The notes under the pieces are model-generated. The model was not told the origin of the DNA and did not search any database. It worked only from the letters and a program-made list of their open reading frames with translations. Below, in pieces: positions 23,181-34,689 of a stretch of 64,000 nt of DNA. Both the position numbers and the translations under genes were made by a program. The stretch's first letter is position 1. Each line of letters starts with the position of its first letter. The stretch is from Gambelia wislizenii (Eukaryota; Chordata; Lepidosauria; Squamata; Crotaphytidae): positions 210,598,645 through 210,662,644 of the forward strand of contig JAUMIR010000005.1 in NCBI GenBank assembly GCA_030847615.1, written 5' to 3'.

Positions 23181-25781
23181 AAAGTCACTGGAGTGACCTA
23201 GCAAAGAAAATCCTCACTCATGTCTCCTCACAGTCTTTTGCTCCCACAGGTGGTCACAAAGGAAGACCCCTCCAGCAGAACTCAAGCAGAAGTGGTATAC
23301 ATCTAAATGTTCTACCCAGGAAAAGTTGTAGCTAATGTGTAGAGATCAGCAACATGCTTTGCAAAAGGGTATTGCTGGCAGATGGCTGAGAACTTTCTTG
23401 GAAAGCTCTCCTCCTTCATTCTCCAAAGCATGGACTGGTTAGCAGAAGTGATTCAGATGAATTCAGCTGTTGAGTTGCCTCCTACAGAAAAGGAAAAACA
23501 ATCAGTGTATGTGTATGTGTGCACTCAGACCATTTAAATCACACCAGCATTTTCTTGTGTTATGGTTTTACAATTTCTAGCACACCTACATCACTGGGGA
23601 TGATAGGTGAAACATCCAACAGGTTTATTTTTATGATACTATAAAATTATATTATTTGTTGAGCAAGGGTGGGAAGGTAAAAGCAATGCAGATTTACCTA
23701 TCTGAATATTTTACAGCCTTGGAAAATGAAAGAGGGAATGAGTTGAGGGGAAAAAGTTTTATATCTACACTATAAAACTTTTAAGCAGACTGTTATCTTA
23801 TCACCTTACAAGATGGTAAATAGTTTGAATGGTGTTTTGGAATATCAGAAACTTGCTGTGTACTCATTGACTTACACTCATTGACTTTCTTACACTCTTG
23901 ACTACAGCCCTCAGAATCATTGGCCTACATGGGCACTGGCTATACTGGCTAAGGATTTTGTAAGCTCTGAGTATAGTCCTGAACAATAACTTTTCTAAGC
24001 ATGCTCCTGCATACAAAAGATACATCTTTCCTTTGAAAAGCTCTTGGAACCACAGCCTTAATACTATGGAAGGAAGGGGGATACTAAAGCTCTAGGCTCT
24101 TGGAGTGTGAGGCCATTTTAGCTTAGGATGATGATGTTATCTTCTATTTTCCTTAGATTTCCCTGTTACGTCTGAACCTAGTTATAGCCCTCACAGCAGT
24201 TTCTCTCTCCTCCACCCCATATTTTCCCAGCATTAGTGTACTGTATTTTCATGAGCTATTGCTCTTGTAATTCAAAGTACTTTGGGATGTTCTTATCTTG
24301 AATGCAGAAGTAAGAGCCGTTGGCTTTACAAAAGACCAGTCTGTGGAGAAAAAAACCCTCTGGTTTCCATCAATAACTGAGCAGTGAATTGCAGAGCATT
24401 TTCCTATCACTACCCAGTTATGGGTGGGTCCCAGACCATGATCCTACCACTGCTTAGTTATGGAGAAGCTCAGTATATCAGTATATTCATTCTTCTTAAA
24501 AATAACTTTCCAAGTTCTACCATATTGTGTGTAGTCCTAAAATAGAAATGATCAAGGCATAACAAGGAAGAAAAACTTAAGGGAAGATTAAGACAAATTG
24601 TATGAATGGTATCAAATGTATTTAAGTGCTGCATATATCAGAACTTCCTTGGTGTTCATTGCTTGGGCATACACCCAATTCAGAACTCCATTTGGGTGCC
24701 CATGAACTAGCTAAAGTGCTAAAATTCTTTAGTTGTTGTAAAGAAATCATGTTTATCTTTTCTATCTTCCTGTGAACTCTATTTCCAAACATCCAAGGTA
24801 CACATACCATTCTTGAAGCTACCATGGATCACATGCTGCTTTCAAAGCACCTGAATTATTTCTTATTTTGATTTCCCCAAGGATCTTTCTAGGACGTTGA
24901 TTATTGGTGAAAGGATCACTTCATCTCAGTTCTGATGGGAACATGCTTGAGGTCTAAGATGCTAGGGCATTTTGACCTGATTGGTTAATTAAGTCCAATA
25001 TATCCATAGCTAGACATTACCATAAAGTTGGGCACAGCTTCTTTGTTCCATTGCTCTCACTATTTGGACAATACCATTTTGTCTTTGATGCACATTATGC
25101 TATTTTGGTCATAAGGTCATGCTTTGTGAAGTCCATACTGTTTGGTATGCAGCAGAGTATGCAGATTAGCTTTCCTGTTTTTGCTTGCTGTACATGTTGC
25201 TGAACAGTTCTCTGTTTATTCTGTATATTCTTCCCAAATTACCTACCCCTGCAAATATCCATCTCCTTATAATTGGTTGTGTACTTGTGCAGTATGAGGA
25301 AGAGACATAATTCTAAAATGTATTGCTTTTTCTTCAGACTCTTGGAAACAACAGGTTGCAGGGTTCTGCTCCTTTTTTTGCCAATACATCATCATCATCA
25401 TCATCATCATTATTATTTGCCAAGGAATATCCTATAAAATCTGGGTATGTCCTGGTGCTGTCTGAGTTGGACAAAAGGAATGATGGCAGTTGTTAGTTCA
25501 ACTACCTCACTCCCCATGCAGCTCCTTGGTGATTTCCTAACAATTGAGATTTTCACTTGGCTCTTACACAGGTGAATTAAAAGTGGCTGTTTTTTTTGCA
25601 ACTGGCTATTCTAGTTATATTGTGCAGTGTTTACAGAATTGCATTGGGCAACTGGAGAAGCATGGAAGTGGAGAATAATTTTAAAAGGCATAGAGGTCTA
25701 AAAACCATTTAGAGCCCTGTTGAACTTACACATTACATAGCACATTTACTGTGTAAATTGATTCATGTCCCTTGTTGATTT
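23181..25781. other. unassigned DNA
   Basis: No gene is seen over 2.6 kb. The only marked features are short simple repeats (TATGTGTATGTGTG at about 23510 and (ATC)8 at 25387-25410). Confidence 0.5.
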
Positions 25782-25871
25782 ACAGTCCAACCCTACGCAT
25801 GTATACTCAGAGGAAAGTCCCATTGAGTTTGGTGGGACACACTCCCAGGTTAGTGTATATGGATTGCAATC
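25782..25871. mobile_element. short palindromic dispersed repeat
   Basis: CAGTCCAACCCTACGCATG, then AAGTCCCATTGAG...GGTGGGACACACTCCCAGG and GTGTATATGGATTGCAAT form an imperfect inverted repeat that is ubiquitous in squamates by memory. A fragment (TTCCCAGGTAAATGTGTATA then GGATTGCAG) recurs at 27160-27195. Confidence 0.5.
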
Positions 25872-27619
25872 ATATGGATGTCACCTATGAAGTGCTCCTA
25901 AGGAGAAACAGATACAAGAAACCAATGGGATGATGGAACTGCTTCTGTTAGCAGAACTGGTATGTGTGGGTGTGTGCATGTGTGTGCTCCCACTGAGTGC
26001 TTTCCCATGTTTGTTTTTCCAGTGCTACCCAGCAGGTGAACTGAGCAAACCATCTTGGGGGAAAGGCGGAATATAAATCCAATAGATAAATAAATAAATG
26101 GATTGAGCAATGTCTGGGTCCAGACCCATGCTATGGGCCAATCCTAATCACCTGTAACCAATGAAACTGGGGCTTTTCCCATTCCAACACAATGTGATTT
26201 GTGCTCATCCTTATAAAAAACAAAACCCAACCCTCATTGCTGGATTTGCAAACTGGTGTAGAGAAGCCCTAAGAACCTACACTCAAGGTCTGGTGGCTTT
26301 TGCAGACTGTGAGACACTTGGGTAGTTTTGCTAACAGCACCTTTGCATTCTATCAGCACAGGAGAAAAATCCTGAAAGCAATTCTGGTGGATACTTGCAA
26401 ATAATAGATACTCTTAGTAAAATTTCAGAAGCAATAGAATTGAAATATTGTAATTTAAACTATACTTGCTGTCTTGGGAAACCAGTAGTAAATCCAGTAA
26501 TTGTGATGACTCCCAAAATTTCTTATGTGCACAGGGAAAACAATAATGAAAACACGGCAAACAACATGATCAATTTTTAATTTGGATTGGATTTAAATGT
26601 GCTGTTTGCTATGTCAAACAAAATGCTTCATTTTTAAAAGTTGTCTATATTTACAATTCTTTCATATTTTCCTTGAACTCTAGAATGCTGAATCAGCCAA
26701 TGTTTGTCTGCATAATAGTGCAGCCCATAAAGCAAGACTGAATTGAGTCATTTAGTCATTGCTGCACTATTTCTCTAATCAGTTGTCCTGCTGCTGTAAG
26801 TAGATTCAAATGTTAACTGCTCTGAACTAGTGATAACAAACCCATATTACGCAAAAAGTTTACAATTGTTGGACCAATTCCATGGTGCTTCCTCCCAACC
26901 CTTGCGGAGGATGAATCCAGTTGTCACAATGTGTAAGCAGCAAATATGTATGAATCGAGCTACAAAAAATCCTATTAGCTTTTGAATATTTGTCTCTGTG
27001 TTTCATATGTCTGTATGAAGTTTTCTTCAAGAATATGTTTCATTATACAGATGGGTATTGTTGGAAACCAAGCCAGAATCTTGCTTTAAGATTAAATAAC
27101 TGATCTGAAGTACCATGCTAATGAGTTTTATGTCTCCTGTATGTGTTCCAAGTACATGTATTCCCAGGTAAATGTGTATAGGATTGCAGTCCTCATGATT
27201 TTATAAAGCACCCACATCTGTCTGTTCTTATACCAGTGATCAAAGTAGATTCAACTGTTACTAATTATTGTCTCTTCTAATTCTACCTTTTGACACTGGT
27301 ATTTACACATCTCATTTGAGCTGTTTTATCTGCAGGTGAAGTATGAGATGATCATTCTCTAAATAAACATAATGATTAGAATTCTATAGAGAAATGGAGA
27401 CGACACTGAAGGATGCTTCTCATATAGGAATTAATGCATCAGCCTATTGTGTTTCCAGTGTCACAGCTTCTCATTTGTTTATTCATAAGTGTGCTCCATC
27501 CCATTTCTGTGTTAGTATGCATTTCTTTTTCAAAAAATACATGGAAATGTATATTTAAATATGAATTTTGAACATATTTCTTTAAAATGATTTTGCACTG
27601 TTTTATGGGGTAATTTCAA
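25872..27619. other. unassigned A+T-rich DNA
   Basis: The stretch 26050-26100 (GGGGAAAGGCGGAATATAAA then AATAAATAAATAAAT) is a plus-strand LINE 3' tail. Otherwise no gene or repeat is seen. Confidence 0.5.
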
Positions 27620-27722
27620 TTGCTTAAAATTTTATGTCTTTTAATTGACTCTCTCTGGGAGCTGCCTTGGGTCCCACTCTGAGAGAAAGGCATCATACAG
27701 ATGAAATAAAACAAATAAATGA
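27620..27722 (+). repeat. LINE 3'-end fragment
   Basis: TTGACTCTCTCTGGGAGCTG, then CCACTCTGAGAGAAAGGCAT and CATACAGATGAAATAAAAC with AAATAAAT follows the common squamate LINE tail (GCTGCC...GGCGGCATATAAAT...). Confidence 0.55.
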
Positions 27723-27956
27723 AATATTGATCAGAATTCTGTTGTGTCTGGGAATACAAACATATATGTCTTTTAAAACTTCAATGTATGAGGAGGTATC
27801 CAGAACCACCTTGTTCAACCCCTCTTCCTCTGCATAAGCCTGATTCAAAAGACAGGGTGTGCCCTCCGTCAGCCATTTAGCAGTCTGGGGAAGAGGAGGA
27901 AGAAGCCTTTTATGGCCAGGGAAGGGTATGATGTCCCTGGGCAACATCTGAATCAT

Positions 27957-28440
27957 AGAATAATAGAGTTTGAAGAGAACACAAGGGCCATCTAGTCCAA
28001 CCCCCTGCCCTGCAGGTATACAAAATCAAAGCACTCCTGAGAGATGGCCATCCAGCCTGTTTAAAAACCTCCAAAGAAGGAGACTCTACCACACTCTGAG
28101 GCAGTGCATCCCACTGTCAAACAGCTCTTACCATCAGGAAGATGGTAATGTTTAGGTGGAATCTCTCTTCCTGTTGTTTTAATCCATTGCTCTATGTCCT
28201 AGTCTTTGGAGCAGCAGAAAACAAGCTTGCTCCATCCTCAATGATATCCCTTCAAATATTTAAAATATGTAAAGGGGTATCATGTCCCCTCTTAACCTTC
28301 TCTTGGGCATGGCTTCCAGATCTTTTACCATTTTGGCCACCCTCCTCTGGACACACTCCAGCTTGTCAACATCCTTCTGCTGAGGGAGAAGAGCTGGAAG
28401 ATCCAGTGCACCTGCTGGAGATCTGGGAGTAAACAACTGA
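27957..28440 (-). pseudogene. CR1 LINE ORF2 C-terminus and 3' UTR
   Basis: This is the 3' end of a CR1 non-LTR retrotransposon, 5'-truncated as usual. The plus-strand start (GAATCATAGAATAATAGAGT) is the antisense of the CR1 terminal repeat. The minus strand encodes recognisable ORF2 C-terminal phrases: KLECVQRRVAKMVKDLEAMP at about 28295-28375, then KRRLRGDMIPLYIF. These correspond to the usual LE-VQRRATKMI-GLE-L and KRRLRGDLI-VYKYL blocks. The reverse-transcriptase core is absent and the frame is broken. Shorter relatives lie at 18913 and 63681. Confidence 0.9.
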
Positions 28441-28834
28441 TGCTTCCTTCCAGCTACAGTAGCACAGCTGAACATTGCTTGGGCACCCTGAAACCTTGCC
28501 TGAGTGCTAAATGGCTACAGAGTATGTGACCCACCACTGTGAAGCTGGCTTCTACATGTGTGGAAGTGGCAGCCCAGCAAAACTGTGTGAGTGGAGCCTT
28601 ATGGTCTACTTGTGCAATAGAGAATCTCAGCTATTTTTCATAAAATGTACATTTCTAATGGTATTTCCTCATAGTTGTAGTTATTTGCCATCAAGTCAAC
28701 TTTAGCTTATGACAACCCTATGAACAAGAGGTTGCCAAGAGCTGTGGTCATTAACTGCCCCACTCAGGTCTTGCTAGCTCAGGATCTATGGCTTCCTTGA
28801 TTGAGTAAATCCATCTGTAATATGATCTTGAGCC

Positions 28835-29208
28835 ATTGGGCTAGGACTCTGTGAGATCAGGGTTCAAATCCATGCTTAGCCTTGGAAACACATTGGATGA
28901 CCTTGGGCAGGTCATATCCTCTTAGCCTCAGAGGAAGGCAATAGCAAACCCTCTTTGAACAAATCTTGCCAATGATAGGTTTGCTTTGTGTATATTGCCT
29001 TCAACTTGCCTGTCAACTTATGGTGACCCCATGAATTTCATAGTCTTTCAACTCGAAGGTAGTTTTGCCAGTTTCTTCCTCTGAAATATAACCTACAGTG
29101 CCTGGTATCCATTAGCAGTCTCCTATCCAAGCACTAACCAGGGCTGACCCTACTTAGCTTTCTTTAGGATTGCCAAAAGTCAGAAACAACCTGAAGGCAC
29201 ACAATAAT
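28835..29208 (+). repeat. tRNA/CORE-like SINE interrupted by a 5S SINE
   Basis: The 5' part runs from 28835 to 28988: B box in GATCAGGGTTCAAATCC, then GACCTTGGGCAGGTCATATC, CTCAGAGGAAGGCAATAGC and CTTGCCAATGATAGGTTTGC. The tail resumes at about 29163 (AGGATTGCCAAAAGTCAGAA, then ACAACCTGAAGGCACACAAT). The head is truncated. A short GCTTT echo on both sides of the gap could be the target duplication of the inner element. Confidence 0.75.
28989..29160 (-). repeat. 5S rRNA-derived SINE
   Basis: On the minus strand it opens AAGCTAAGTAGGGTCAGCCC, TGGTTAGTGCTTGGATAGGA and GACTGC, a clear match to the 5S rRNA internal promoter region (AAGCTAAGCAGGGTC..., TTAGTACTTGGATGGGAGAC). It continues into a unique body (CAGAGGAAGAAACTGG) and the tail TGGGGTCACCATAAGTTGAC. 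This is a SINE3-type element, not a 5S gene: it covers only the internal promoter region and has a LINE-type tail. Confidence 0.85.
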
Positions 29209-29470
29209 TATCATCTTTTCCAGTAAGTCATGCTGTTTCATGATATGTCCAAAGTACAACAGTTTGAGTTTTAGTTATATTGGCTTTAGTGAGAGTTCAG
29301 GTCTGATTTGCTCAAGGACCCATTCATTTGTCATTTTAGCAATCTATGGAATCCATAGAACTGTCCTTCAGCACCACATTTCAAACATGTTGATTTTCTT
29401 CCTGTCACCTCACTGTCCAGCTTTCACACGCATAAATAGAAACTGTATGCATTTCAAAATCTATTTTATC

Positions 29471-31539
29471 CTTGAATACACATCTTTAGATGCATTTTGT
29501 TACTTGTTTGAGCTCAGTACTGTGTCACAACATGTGAAGAAGTACACAACTAGTAATGCACATTCTGTACTTTAGGAAGTACAGATCAGGTATGGATCAG
29601 GTAAGTTCATTTCAGAGTGCAGGCTAAGCAAAATTGTCGGTTATCTCTATTCTCATGAGCCATTTTTGTACAGTACTTGGATATAGATTCCTAAATACAA
29701 AGTGTATGTGAGGGTATGTGTCTATAGCTTTCCCTCACAAAATATTCTCTAGTGGTGATCTGCTTTTTCACATCAATTTCTTGTGAGTACTTTGAAAAGG
29801 AAAGTCTGCTTTTAAAGTCCCTGTGATATGCTACATGTGTATTGCAATCCATATATATTTTAAACTTTGTTTTCATAGACCTAATGAAAACAGACAACAG
29901 TAAGACTGAAATCCTTTGTATATGTGGAAGTATATCACACTGAAATCAATGAGACTTAATTCAAAGTAAACAAAAATAGAATCGGATTGTTGGAGGGTAG
30001 TCAAATAATCAAAAGTCAGATTTGATTTTCATGAGGTACAAATGTGTAGTTTTAATTTCAGCCATAGTTTAAATAAGAATTAAATGGAGACAATACTATT
30101 TAAAATGTGTGAAACACATCCATAGTGTCAGTAAATGTGAGCTGTTCAACTGATGCTGAACAGCCACTGTGTGGTCTCATATTTCTCTTGCCCTAGATTT
30201 GATCTTCTGGTAGCACCAATTAGCTGTTTTATTCCATTCATCATCACTGCCGGCACTTGGAAAGTAAAACTTGCATCCTGATCCACCAACCTCTATGCCA
30301 GTACACATCAGTGGGTTGCGCCAAGAAAGTGTATTGAGGACTGACGAATGCGACTCTATAGCATGAAAAATGGTACAGGAATACTGAGGAATTCAAAAGT
30401 GAACCCCCTTTTTTTTGGAAGGGGTGTTCAAATTTCTTCTTTTCTTCTGGCATGAAAAGGGGCACTTGGAGACCATCTTTTCCCCTCAGTGCATCATCAC
30501 AGATCAGATTATATGAAGGTGCATAACTATTCTCTTGCCCCAGATGATCTTTCTAAAATAAATTATATCATGAGCCAATGAAATTTAGCTATGTGATGTG
30601 ATGAAATCAAACAAAGCTAGTTCAGAAGAATGGCAGGGATTTTTGCTGATCCTCAGTCAAGTCACCATGCAATTGTACTGGCTTATATTACTATTTCTAG
30701 GAAGAATGAATTTGAAAGAAGGAGGAGGAGGAGGGTGGAGGAGGAACAACCAAAAAACCAGCCAGGACATATATGTGGGAGCAACATTACCACACCTGAA
30801 AACCACACCTAGGTGGGCATAAAACATTGTCTGTGGTGTGTGTGTGTGTCAGAGTGAGAGCAAGAGTGAAACCACACCCTACTGTGCTGAGAACAGTCTC
30901 ATCCCTTTTCAATCCAACTCCTCAACCACTGAACAAGGGATGAAAAGGTTGCAGAAAAATTGCTATCCTGTTTTGTCCAACCCCTGGTTCCATCTGCCCT
31001 GTGTATTAAAATAATCTCTGACAATTTTGAAGACTCACAAGAATGCTTAATTGCTCACTTCATATCTTCCAGTGTAAAGGAAAACTCTCTTTCTATGAGT
31101 CAAGCTCACGATTTCCATCAAAATATATTAAATAGGTCAGCCAACACACTGACAGTCATACCCATCCTGCATTATTAACCAGCAACACAGAGAAATTGCT
31201 CAGTCACACATTTACCTTTCAGTAAACATGTTAACAGCAATTCTGCCCCATCCCAGGATACGGCACATCTAATTGCTACATATTAATTTTCTACATGTTA
31301 TATTATTCACAACTAAGTTGCTACATATCTATGGTGATGTATCCTTGGGAACTAAGTAGTAACCTTTCTTGGTGATACTCCATTTCTGACCCTTTGAGTG
31401 TCTAATATCTAACTAGAGAAGAATAGTTTTAGGAGCATTACAGCGAATAGGCAGGGGTGGTGTTCATTCTCTAGACTGACTCATACATTTGGAGGTGTTG
31501 CTCCACTGGTCAAACTTTGCTGTTCATGTGCATGCCTCT
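29471..31539. other. unassigned A+T-rich DNA
   Basis: No gene is seen. A short (GGA)n-rich block lies at about 30719-30750 and (TG)n at 30833-30848. The 111-residue open frame at 29240-29575 (plus) is antisense to the LINE fragment. Confidence 0.5.
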
Positions 31540-31932
31540 TTCCCCCCTCCCCATTCCCGGTGAGAAAATGTCCAGATGAGAATGTGAAAACTATCCACAG
31601 GATGCTCTTTGTATGAACTGTCCCATTTTGTTTGCATGTTTTCAGGTGTATTTAAGTGTTTATGTATTGATTTAGTTTGTTAATTAAGGGTTTTTTGGTC
31701 TTTTAAAGCATGCTTGCATCTTCTTGCGAGACCCGCCAAAATCTCGCCCATGCTAAATCACAGAAGTAAACTCCCATTCTTAAAGTGCTAGTGGTGGCTG
31801 TGTGGTAATTCTGTGGCATTTGAATTGTGCGATTGCAGCAATGTGCTATACTAAGTGTAATAATGCTACTATGTTCCCATTTTCCTCATTCACAGAATTA
31901 CAGCATTATAAGCTGTTAGTCTAATAAAGTCC
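31540..31932 (+). mobile_element. 5'-truncated copy of the 6173-6765 element (F6)
   Basis: Shares GTGTTTATGTATTGATTTAG, AAATCACAGAAGTAAA and AAGTGTAATAATGCTACTAT with 6417-6765. The right end TAGTCTAATAAAGTCC is the same inverted-repeat end. The left end and its inverted repeat were not found. It carries about 65 extra bases (31700-31755) absent from the first copy. Confidence 0.7.
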
Positions 31933-32047
31933 ATAGTCTAAAATATGCTTCTGTATTCTTTACACCTTTTAATGTTTTAGTTGCCTGTGGTTTTTAAATA
32001 ATTTAAAGATTTGCTCTTTTCTTTAAAATATTTGTATCTGTTGCACA

Positions 32048-32273
32048 AAGGCCAGAGTGGTGTAGCTGTTTGAACGTTGGACTATGAGTCTGGAGACCAG
32101 GGATTGAACCACTGCCCAGCCATGGAAACCAACCAAAGTTATGCTTGCTCAGTCTCAGAAGAAGGTAAAGGCAACCCCACAGTGAACAATCTTGCCAAGA
32201 AAACCCTGCCATAGGTTTGTCTTAGGGTCGACATAAGTCAGAAATGACTTGAAGACACACACCAACAACAATC
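32048..32273 (+). repeat. tRNA SINE with CORE-like body and Bov-B-type tail
   Basis: Full-length layout: head GCCAGAGTGGTGTAGCTGTT (A box), B box in GAGACCAGGGATTGAACC, body CAGTCTCAGAAGAAGG and AATCTTGCCAAGAAAACCC, tail GGGTCGACATAAGTCAGAAA then TGACTTGAAGACACACACC and an AAC-type end. Confidence 0.8.
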
Positions 32274-33947
32274 TGTTACCCATTGTCTTGGGGGCCCTGG
32301 CAAGCTGAGAGGTAATAGATAAATGTTATAAATAAATAAATGACTTATTTTAAGCTGAAAGCTGCAAGTCATTAAGACAATAACCTGGATAATCTGAAAG
32401 CAATTGGTGCTGGTGGAATTTGTCTTCCTGAAACCAGCCTTTAATCCTTGCTTCTTGAAGCTCATATGACTTGATGAGGCCAGGATCACTTATTTGGACA
32501 AGCAGAATGCAAGGTCTAAAGGGCTGTAATGCAAACATTTTGACTGGATCTGATCCATGGCTAGATGAGAAATCCTGGCAATGCAATTTATGCCACTTGG
32601 AATCCCATCAGTGAAGAAAGGTAAGCTGTAAGTGTAATGGATCAATGAATATGTGCAACAGCATGATGAGTGGTACATCACCAGTTTTCTTTCTTTCTTT
32701 TTCTGAATATATGTTTTTTCCCAGGCCAACACTGGGTCTGTTGCCTGGTACACCTCATGTCCAATCAAAAAGCACACCAGGGTAGGGATCCTAGAAAACT
32801 TCATTTTACTGCACAGCAAAAGTGCAGGTAGAGTAAATTTCTCAAAGCAAGCACACCAAGCATTAGCACATTGTAGCATTTGTACACAGGGGATAAGGAA
32901 GGAGAGGAAGGGGGAATGGACAGTCATCATTACATCACTATCTACAGATCATAAATCTTGCACATGCATATAGGCAATGTCACTTCCACACATCTCATAA
33001 TAAGCTTGGGGAGTGCTGTTTAGCATATATGCACTCTGCCTCTGGGTGTGATTTTTATCATGTTAATAAGCAACTTTAGGTGACCCCAGTGTGAATCTGG
33101 ATTCAGCCAGTTTTAGGCAGTTCTGCCGTTTATCACTATCTCACATTCTGGAATGACTGGAATGTCCAGTTCCTCATCATGTGCACCACCAATCAAAACT
33201 ACTTAGAAATATTGTCTTTAATGGGAAAATGCTATGGCACCAGTCATAAGAAAGTATCATAGCATAATGGGTTGGATCCAGATTTAGCTGCGCTCAGTCC
33301 CTTTAAAATCAGTGGGACTAAAGCATGAGACTTTTGTGAATGCTCAATGTGAATACCCACAAAATATCTGCCAGTACCATCTCCCTCTTACCCTGCTTCC
33401 AGGAGTCCAGAAACACAGTTGGAGGCTGGGAAGGGGAAAGGTGGAGATGGAATGGGTCCTTCTTCCCTGCGAAAAGGGTGCAAACAGCATTGGTTTCACA
33501 GCAGTGGTGTAGGCAACTGCACCCTCCTCACTAAGAAAAGATGGGTGCTGGTGTTGCTATTTGTTAGGTAGTATTAAGACTCTACATTTTCTTCTTTGGG
33601 CTATATCCATGCAATGATGGCAAAAACCATTTGCCTCTCTTCAACCTTCTTTCCATCAGGATGAGAAAAGTTGAAATATCAAGAAGCTCTGAGTTTCCTA
33701 CTTTTCCTCTCACCACTCCATCCCATCTCCTTTTCCTTTCATGATGTGCTGTTTTAGATTATGAGCCTGATTGCCTTGCCTTTTAAAAACTGATATTTAA
33801 GACACTTCTTACCAGCAGTAGTGTGGAATATTAATGATATAAATAAATGCACAAATAAATAATACAAATTGCAAATGGTCACAAATTATGTTTTTTATCA
33901 CATAGATGGAGATGCTTGCCCTTGAAAAACTGTCTTTTCATTGACAA
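32274..33947. other. unassigned DNA
   Basis: Continues with a LINE-tail relic (AATAAATAAATG at about 32332). The minus-strand frame 32490-32930 (146 residues) has no family motif. No gene is supported. Confidence 0.45.
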
Positions 33948-34136
33948 CGCTGTCTATCACACTTCACTGTTAAAGCGCTATTATCCCACTTTAACAGCTC
34001 TGGCTGCCTCCTCTGGAATTCTAGGGTTTTCAATTTAGGGAGGCCTAAGAGCTCTCTGGCTGAAGTTCTAAATGCCCCTCCCTAAACTGCAAATTCCAGG
34101 ATTCCACAGGAGGCAGCCAGAGCACTTAAAGTGGAA

Positions 34137-34488
34137 TCTCTCTCTGGCTTTTCTTCGCAAACGAAAATTCAGGGAGGACTCATCCCGCACTTTCTGCAAG
34201 CGCGCTGATGACTAAAAAGGCCAATCTGAGATAAACAAGTTCGGTTGCAGAAAGCACAGCACTGGGTCTTCTTGGGTGATGTTTCCGGGTTGTGATTCTT
34301 TCTGTGTTGTCGTTTCTCTTCAAGACTTGTTCGGCATGAGCTCACAAATAAGGATGCAGCATTGTGGATAGTGTGTCTCCCTGCCTCCTGATGTGAGGCC
34401 AGGGCGGACCATTGTTGGTGATCAATTTGACTGAGTCTGAGATGTTGTTTCAGGGAGTCCTTGTATTGCCTTTTTGGAGCACCCCTCT
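34137..34488 (-). pseudogene. captured LINE polymerase C-terminus (copy in F5)
   Basis: On the minus strand this encodes the last part of a LINE ORF: GAPKK-like start, a W-R-T-I-H-N-A block, a basic RNDNTERI-like stretch in another frame, and a terminal zinc-knuckle-like cluster with C-x2-C and H-x-R-A-x pattern. The 3' end has CGAAGAAAAGCCAGAGAGAG, where the GA run is the LINE tail. It is about 93% identical by eye to 49326-49684 and stops at the same 5' point. It has frame damage and is not a working protein. Confidence 0.65.
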
Positions 34489-34650
34489 AGCATAATAATA
34501 ATAATAATAATGATATGAAATTTATTTACATCCCGCCCCTCTATGAAACACAATCGGGGAGGCTTACAACAATTAAAATATACATCCAACCTCTCAATCC
34601 CACCCCCTTAAAATACAATTAAATAATTTAGGTATTAAAAACATATTTAA
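34489..34650 (-). repeat. LINE 3'-end insertion
   Basis: (ATA)n, then ATTTATTTACATCCCGCCCC and GGGGAGGCTTACAACAATTA is the antisense LINE tail seen elsewhere in the window. It interrupts the right end of the composite element, since copy 1 lacks it. Confidence 0.6.
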
Positions 34651-34689
34651 AAAAACAGTGTACTATAACAGTGTAGTGTGATAATCTCC

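Larger units (their letters stand above)
28676..29470 (-). pseudogene. LINE (Bov-B/RTE-like) 3' end, split by nested SINEs
   Basis: Two minus-strand pieces (29209-29470 and 28676-28832) flank a nested SINE. The upstream piece encodes the C-terminal part of a LINE polymerase: ACESWTVR, then after a frameshift INMFEMWC, RTVLWIP, AKMTNEWVLEQIRPELSLKP, LKLKLLYFGHIMK, with three in-frame stops. This matches the C-terminal region remembered for Bov-B-type elements (YGCESWT...FE-WCWRR-LRIPWT...LQYFGHIMRR). The downstream piece ends CATAGGGTTGTCATAAGCT...GTTGACTTGATGGCAAATAA on the minus strand. That terminus is shared with the SINEs at 7991, 28835 and 28989. The clade name is from memory. Confidence 0.75.
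33948..34689. mobile_element. composite DNA element carrying a LINE 3' end (F5, copy 2)
   Basis: The left end (TCTATCACACTTCACTGTTA at about 33953) is inverted relative to the right end (TAACAGTGTAGTGTGATAAT then CTCC, 34667-34689). After the left end comes an F7-like palindrome (33990-34136: CCACTTTAACAGCTCTGG ... CCAGAGCACTTAAAGTGG). Then come a captured minus-strand LINE coding end (34137-34488), a second LINE tail (34489-34650) and the right end. Compared with 49139-49718, the palindrome loop is in the opposite orientation. Confidence 0.8.

Noticed and set aside
28989..29160. 5S rRNA gene
   Set aside because: Only the promoter half resembles 5S rRNA, and it continues into a SINE body and tail. 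It is a derived SINE, not an rRNA gene.
32490..32930. 146-residue minus-strand open frame
   Set aside because: Cys/Leu/Phe-rich translation with no motif, no splice or start context; typical of chance frames in A+T-rich DNA.
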